Shown here in pieces: positions 40,434 through 42,480 of a stretch of DNA of 42,480 nt (the first letter of the stretch is position 1; every line of letters starts with the position of its first letter). A model generated the notes under the pieces. It worked only from the letters and a program-made list of their open reading frames with translations, made no database searches and was not told the origin of the DNA. Origin of the DNA: an uncultured Collinsella sp. Its GTDB lineage: Bacteria; Actinomycetota; Coriobacteriia; Coriobacteriales; Coriobacteriaceae. Made by a program: the position numbers and the translations under genes. Location of the stretch: the NCBI GenBank assembly GCA_947001705.1, contig CAMQHT010000016.1, positions 1-42,480 of the forward strand, given 5' to 3'.

Positions 40434-41369
40434 ATGATCCTCACCGTTACGATGAACCCGTCTGTCGATACGCGCTATCAGCTCGATGAGCTCGTTATCG
40501 ACGACGTCAACCGTGTGACGCCCGAAAAGACCGCCGGCGGCAAGGGCCTTAACGTGGCCCGTGTCCTGGGTCAGCTGGGCGACGATGTTGTGGCAACCGG
40601 TCTGCTTGGCGGCCACATGGGCGCCTACATGGCTGAGCTCATGGACGCCAACGGCATTAACAACGACTTTGTGCCCATCAAGGGCGAGACCCGTATTTGC
40701 CTCAACATCCTCCACGCCGGCAACCAGACCGAGCTGCTCGAGAGCGGCCCGACAATTGCCCCCGAGGAGCTCGATGCCTTTACCGCCAAGTTTACCGAGC
40801 TTGCGGGCAAGGCCGACGTCGTCACCATTTCGGGTTCGCTGCCCCGCGGCGTCGAGGCGGACTACTACGCCAAGATCACGGGCATTGCCGAGAACGCCGG
40901 CGCCAAGGTGCTGCTCGATACCTCGGGCGCATCGCTTGAGGCCGCCCTTAAGTCCGAAGTTAAGCCCGAGCTGGTCAAGCCTAACCTGACCGAGATCAAC
41001 GGCCTTTTGGGCACGAGCTTTACCACCGACGATGTTGACGAGCTCCGCGCCGCGCTCGCCTCTGATGCCCGCTTCTCCGATATCCCCTGGGTCGTCGTGT
41101 CCATGGGCGCTGCCGGTTCCGTGGGCTTCCATAACGGCCGTGCGTTCCGCGCCAAGACCCCCGATATCCCCGCCGTTAACGCTACGGGCTCTGGCGATTC
41201 GACCATTGCCGGCTTCGCACATGCGATTGCTGCTGGCGCGGATGACGAGACGGTACTGCGTACCGCCAACACCTGCGGCAAGCTCAATGCCATGGATCCC
41301 ATGACCGGCCATCTGGTCATGGACCGTTGGGACGAGGTCTACAACGGCGTTGTCGTGACCGAGCTGTAA
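40434..41369 (+). CDS. lacC: PfkB-family kinase, tagatose-6-phosphate kinase-like
   Basis: A 311-residue PfkB-family kinase. It begins ILTVTMNPSVDTRYQL, with GGKGLNVARVLGQLG and the anion-hole/catalytic motif NATGSGDSTIAGF. This N-terminus is shared by LacC (tagatose-6-P kinase) and FruK (1-phosphofructokinase). Neighbours (AgaS upstream, no fructose PTS) favour LacC: tagatose-6-P plus ATP gives tagatose-1,6-bisphosphate. AAGGAG lies before the ATG. The matching aldolase is not in the window. The symbol is used for the likely role and is not certain. Confidence 0.85.
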   Translation: MILTVTMNPSVDTRYQLDELVIDDVNRVTPEKTAGGKGLNVARVLGQLGDDVVATGLLGGHMGAYMAELMDANGINNDFVPIKGETRICLNILHAGNQTELLESGPTIAPEELDAFTAKFTELAGKADVVTISGSLPRGVEADYYAKITGIAENAGAKVLLDTSGASLEAALKSEVKPELVKPNLTEINGLLGTSFTTDDVDELRAALASDARFSDIPWVVVSMGAAGSVGFHNGRAFRAKTPDIPAVNATGSGDSTIAGFAHAIAAGADDETVLRTANTCGKLNAMDPMTGHLVMDRWDEVYNGVVVTEL

Positions 41370-41402
41370 GAGCTTGGGCGTCGGCCCCGGCATTGCTTGC
41401 TA

Positions 41403-41534
41403 GCTCATGCCGACGACAAGTGCATTAGCATTATGCCGGGGCGCGACGCCGACTTTGTCGTGTTCAGTCCCGACCTTACCCTGGTCGAGACGTATGTGGG
41501 TGGCAACAGCGTCGGCAATGCGTTTGCCGAGTAG
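41403..41534 (+). pseudogene. Relic of a second nagA (3' end only)
   Basis: The plus-strand frame 41412-41534 encodes DDKCISIMPGRDADFVVFSP, then DLTLVETYVGGNSVGNAFAE and a stop. This is closely similar to the C-terminus of the deacetylase ending at 38676 (IEDKCGSIMPGRDADFVVFD, then HELTLVETYVGGQSVGNAFT), with about 8 differences in 42 residues. Similarity begins near 41403; upstream is the end of the kinase gene. No start or ribosome site is present, so only the last ~43 codons of a former gene remain. It marks a deletion of a duplicate nagA between the kinase gene and yhcH. Confidence 0.88.
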
Positions 41535-41566
41535 CCGCCAAAGAAACGATCCGAGAGGGGATTTAG

Positions 41567-42040
41567 ATGATTTACGGTGCATTGGGCGATATCGAGGAGT
41601 ACCGCGGAATGCTCAAGGGCCTCGACGTGTTGATTGACTGGCTCGAGGAGAACGACCCGGCGCAGCTCGAGGTCGGCAGCCATCCGATTCTGGGCGACAA
41701 GGTCTTTGCGAACGTCATGGCTCCCACGACGCGTCCCGAGGCCGAGGCTCACTACGAGACGCATCAGCGCTATCACGACTTGCAGATTGACGTCGAGGGT
41801 CGTGAGGCCTTTAAGGTCGCCACGGGCAGCCTGACGCTGGTCCAGGAGTTTGACGAGAAGGACGACTACGACCTGGTCGATTCCGACGCTTCGATCGCCG
41901 GCGATCTTGCTGACGACAAGTTTGCACTGTTCGTTGCCGGCGAGCCTCACATGCCCACGCTCGAGTTCCCGGGCGATGGCGCACAGCCGGTCAAGAAGAT
42001 CTGCTTTAAGCTGCTTGCAGACGCTTACTGGGAGGAGTAG
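41567..42040 (+). CDS. YhcH/YjgK/YiaL-family protein
   Basis: A 157-residue cupin-like protein of the YhcH family (formerly DUF386). MIYGALGDIEEY opens it; HYETHQRYHDLQIDVEGRE holds the metal-type His/Glu residues, and FALFVAGEPHMPTLEFPGDG follows. Members occur with sialic-acid and amino-sugar genes and are thought to act on sugar anomers or lactones; the precise reaction is not established. GAGAGGGG precedes the ATG. It ends the amino-sugar locus. Confidence 0.9.
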   Translation: MIYGALGDIEEYRGMLKGLDVLIDWLEENDPAQLEVGSHPILGDKVFANVMAPTTRPEAEAHYETHQRYHDLQIDVEGREAFKVATGSLTLVQEFDEKDDYDLVDSDASIAGDLADDKFALFVAGEPHMPTLEFPGDGAQPVKKICFKLLADAYWEE

Positions 42041-42099
42041 CGAACTGCTCGGCTGAGCTGTTCGTCTGATGGCGTGATCTCCCTTGAGGAGCGCGCTTG

Positions 42100-42149
42100 A
42101 GCCCCGTTAATCGCGGTTCCCTTGGGGATTGCGGTTGGCGGGGCTTTTT
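42100..42149 (+). terminator. Intrinsic terminator of yhcH
   Basis: AGCCCCG (42100-42106) pairs with CGGGGCT (42139-42145), with further pairing inside, followed by TTTTG. Confidence 0.85.
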
Positions 42150-42214
42150 GTTGAGTAGGGGAGTTGCCGGCGGCGTTGTGTTTGGATTGGCGGATGTGCG
42201 CCCGAAATCGGCAA

Positions 42215-42238
42215 CAAAAAAGCCGCCCGAAGGCGGCT
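42215..42238 (-). terminator. Intrinsic terminator of tRNA-Thr
   Basis: On the minus strand AGCCGCC pairs with GGCGGCT (42221-42238 on plus) around TTCG, followed by a run of Ts ending at 42215. Confidence 0.9.
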
Positions 42239-42249
42239 ATCTTGTGCAA

Positions 42250-42325
42250 TGGAGCCAGCGACCGGGCTCGAACCGGTGACCCCCGCTTTACGAGAGCGGT
42301 GCTCTACCAACTGAGCTACGCTGGC
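42250..42325 (-). tRNA. tRNA-Thr (anticodon CGT)
   Basis: A 76-nt cloverleaf with encoded CCA. The acceptor stem is GCCAGCG/CGCTGGC, the D-loop AGCTCAGTTGGTAGAGC, the anticodon loop CTCGTAA within stem CCGCT/AGCGG, and the T-arm GGTTCGAGCC. Anticodon CGT reads ACG codons. A minus-strand promoter lies about 40 bp upstream and a terminator 12 bp downstream, so it is a single-gene unit. Confidence 0.97.
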
Positions 42326-42364
42326 GGCCATGTGGTGACGCAAGTGAGGCGTCAACGGCTGTCT

Positions 42365-42393
42365 ATGATACGGGACATCGCACATCCGCGCAA
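42365..42393 (-). promoter_or_regulatory. Promoter of tRNA-Thr
   Basis: Read on the minus strand, TTGCGC (42393-42388) and TATCAT (42370-42365) stand 17 bp apart, close to the vegetative consensus. The remaining stretch to 42480 shows nothing further except a CCGCACATGTGCGG palindrome at the very end of the window. Confidence 0.7.
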
Positions 42394-42480
42394 GTGTTCT
42401 GACGGCTTTTCTCACTTTAAATGCACCCTTGATTATCAACTTCATCCGAACACTTCCCACATTCATCCGCACATGTGCGG

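Overview
The window looks like a chromosomal segment of a GC-rich, gut-associated actinobacterium of the class Coriobacteriia, most likely Collinsella or a close relative. That placement is an inference from gene content: sugar PTSs, Mn-dependent pyrophosphatase, a single TatA/B plus TatC, HypA/HypB, a long-form hibernation factor and a RicT-type PSP1 protein. No phage, plasmid, insertion sequence or CRISPR array is visible. Small palindromic repeats are scattered between genes.

Positions 1-9100: the start of a type I mannose-6-phosphate isomerase gene runs off the left edge. It is preceded by a GntR/HutC-type regulator. Divergent from these is a beta-glucoside operon: a GH1 6-phospho-beta-glucosidase, PTS IIC, IIB and IIA of the lactose/cellobiose family, then a separately expressed ROK kinase. 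Next come Mn-dependent pyrophosphatase and NhaA, whose gene has a terminator-like hairpin in its leader.

Positions 9200-23000: core functions. These are a PLP aminotransferase, a STAS protein, TatA/B and TatC, HypA and HypB, a type IA topoisomerase with four zinc ribbons and a Lys-rich tail, a zinc-ribbon membrane protein, the tmk-holB-ricT cluster, comF, and a large protein with a C-terminal Vsr/DUF559-like nuclease-type fold.

Positions 23000-31400: an AT-rich 217-bp element with 47-bp inverted arms, an orphan solute-binding lipoprotein with a long structured leader, the hibernation factor HPF, a DegV protein, a 3-hydroxyisobutyrate-dehydrogenase-like enzyme ending in a His/Cys-rich tail, a small membrane protein, a HEAT-like protein, an NAD-type isocitrate dehydrogenase and a membrane-anchored SurA-N-like protein.

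Positions 31400-42480: an amino-sugar locus. A mannose-family PTS (IIA, YajC-like, IIB, IIC, IID) is followed by a GntR regulator, AgaS, a NagA/AgaA deacetylase, a flavodoxin (opposite strand), an aldose-1-epimerase-like protein, a LacC-like kinase, the relic of a second nagA, and a YhcH protein. Together these fit import of N-acetylgalactosamine (or a related amino sugar) as the 6-phosphate, deacetylation, deamination/isomerisation to tagatose-6-phosphate and phosphorylation; the aldolase is not in the window. A TGGT-N4-ACCA operator, like that of NagR-type GntR proteins, occurs before the PTS operon and before agaS, with a weaker copy before the regulator itself. A tRNA-Thr(CGT) closes the window.
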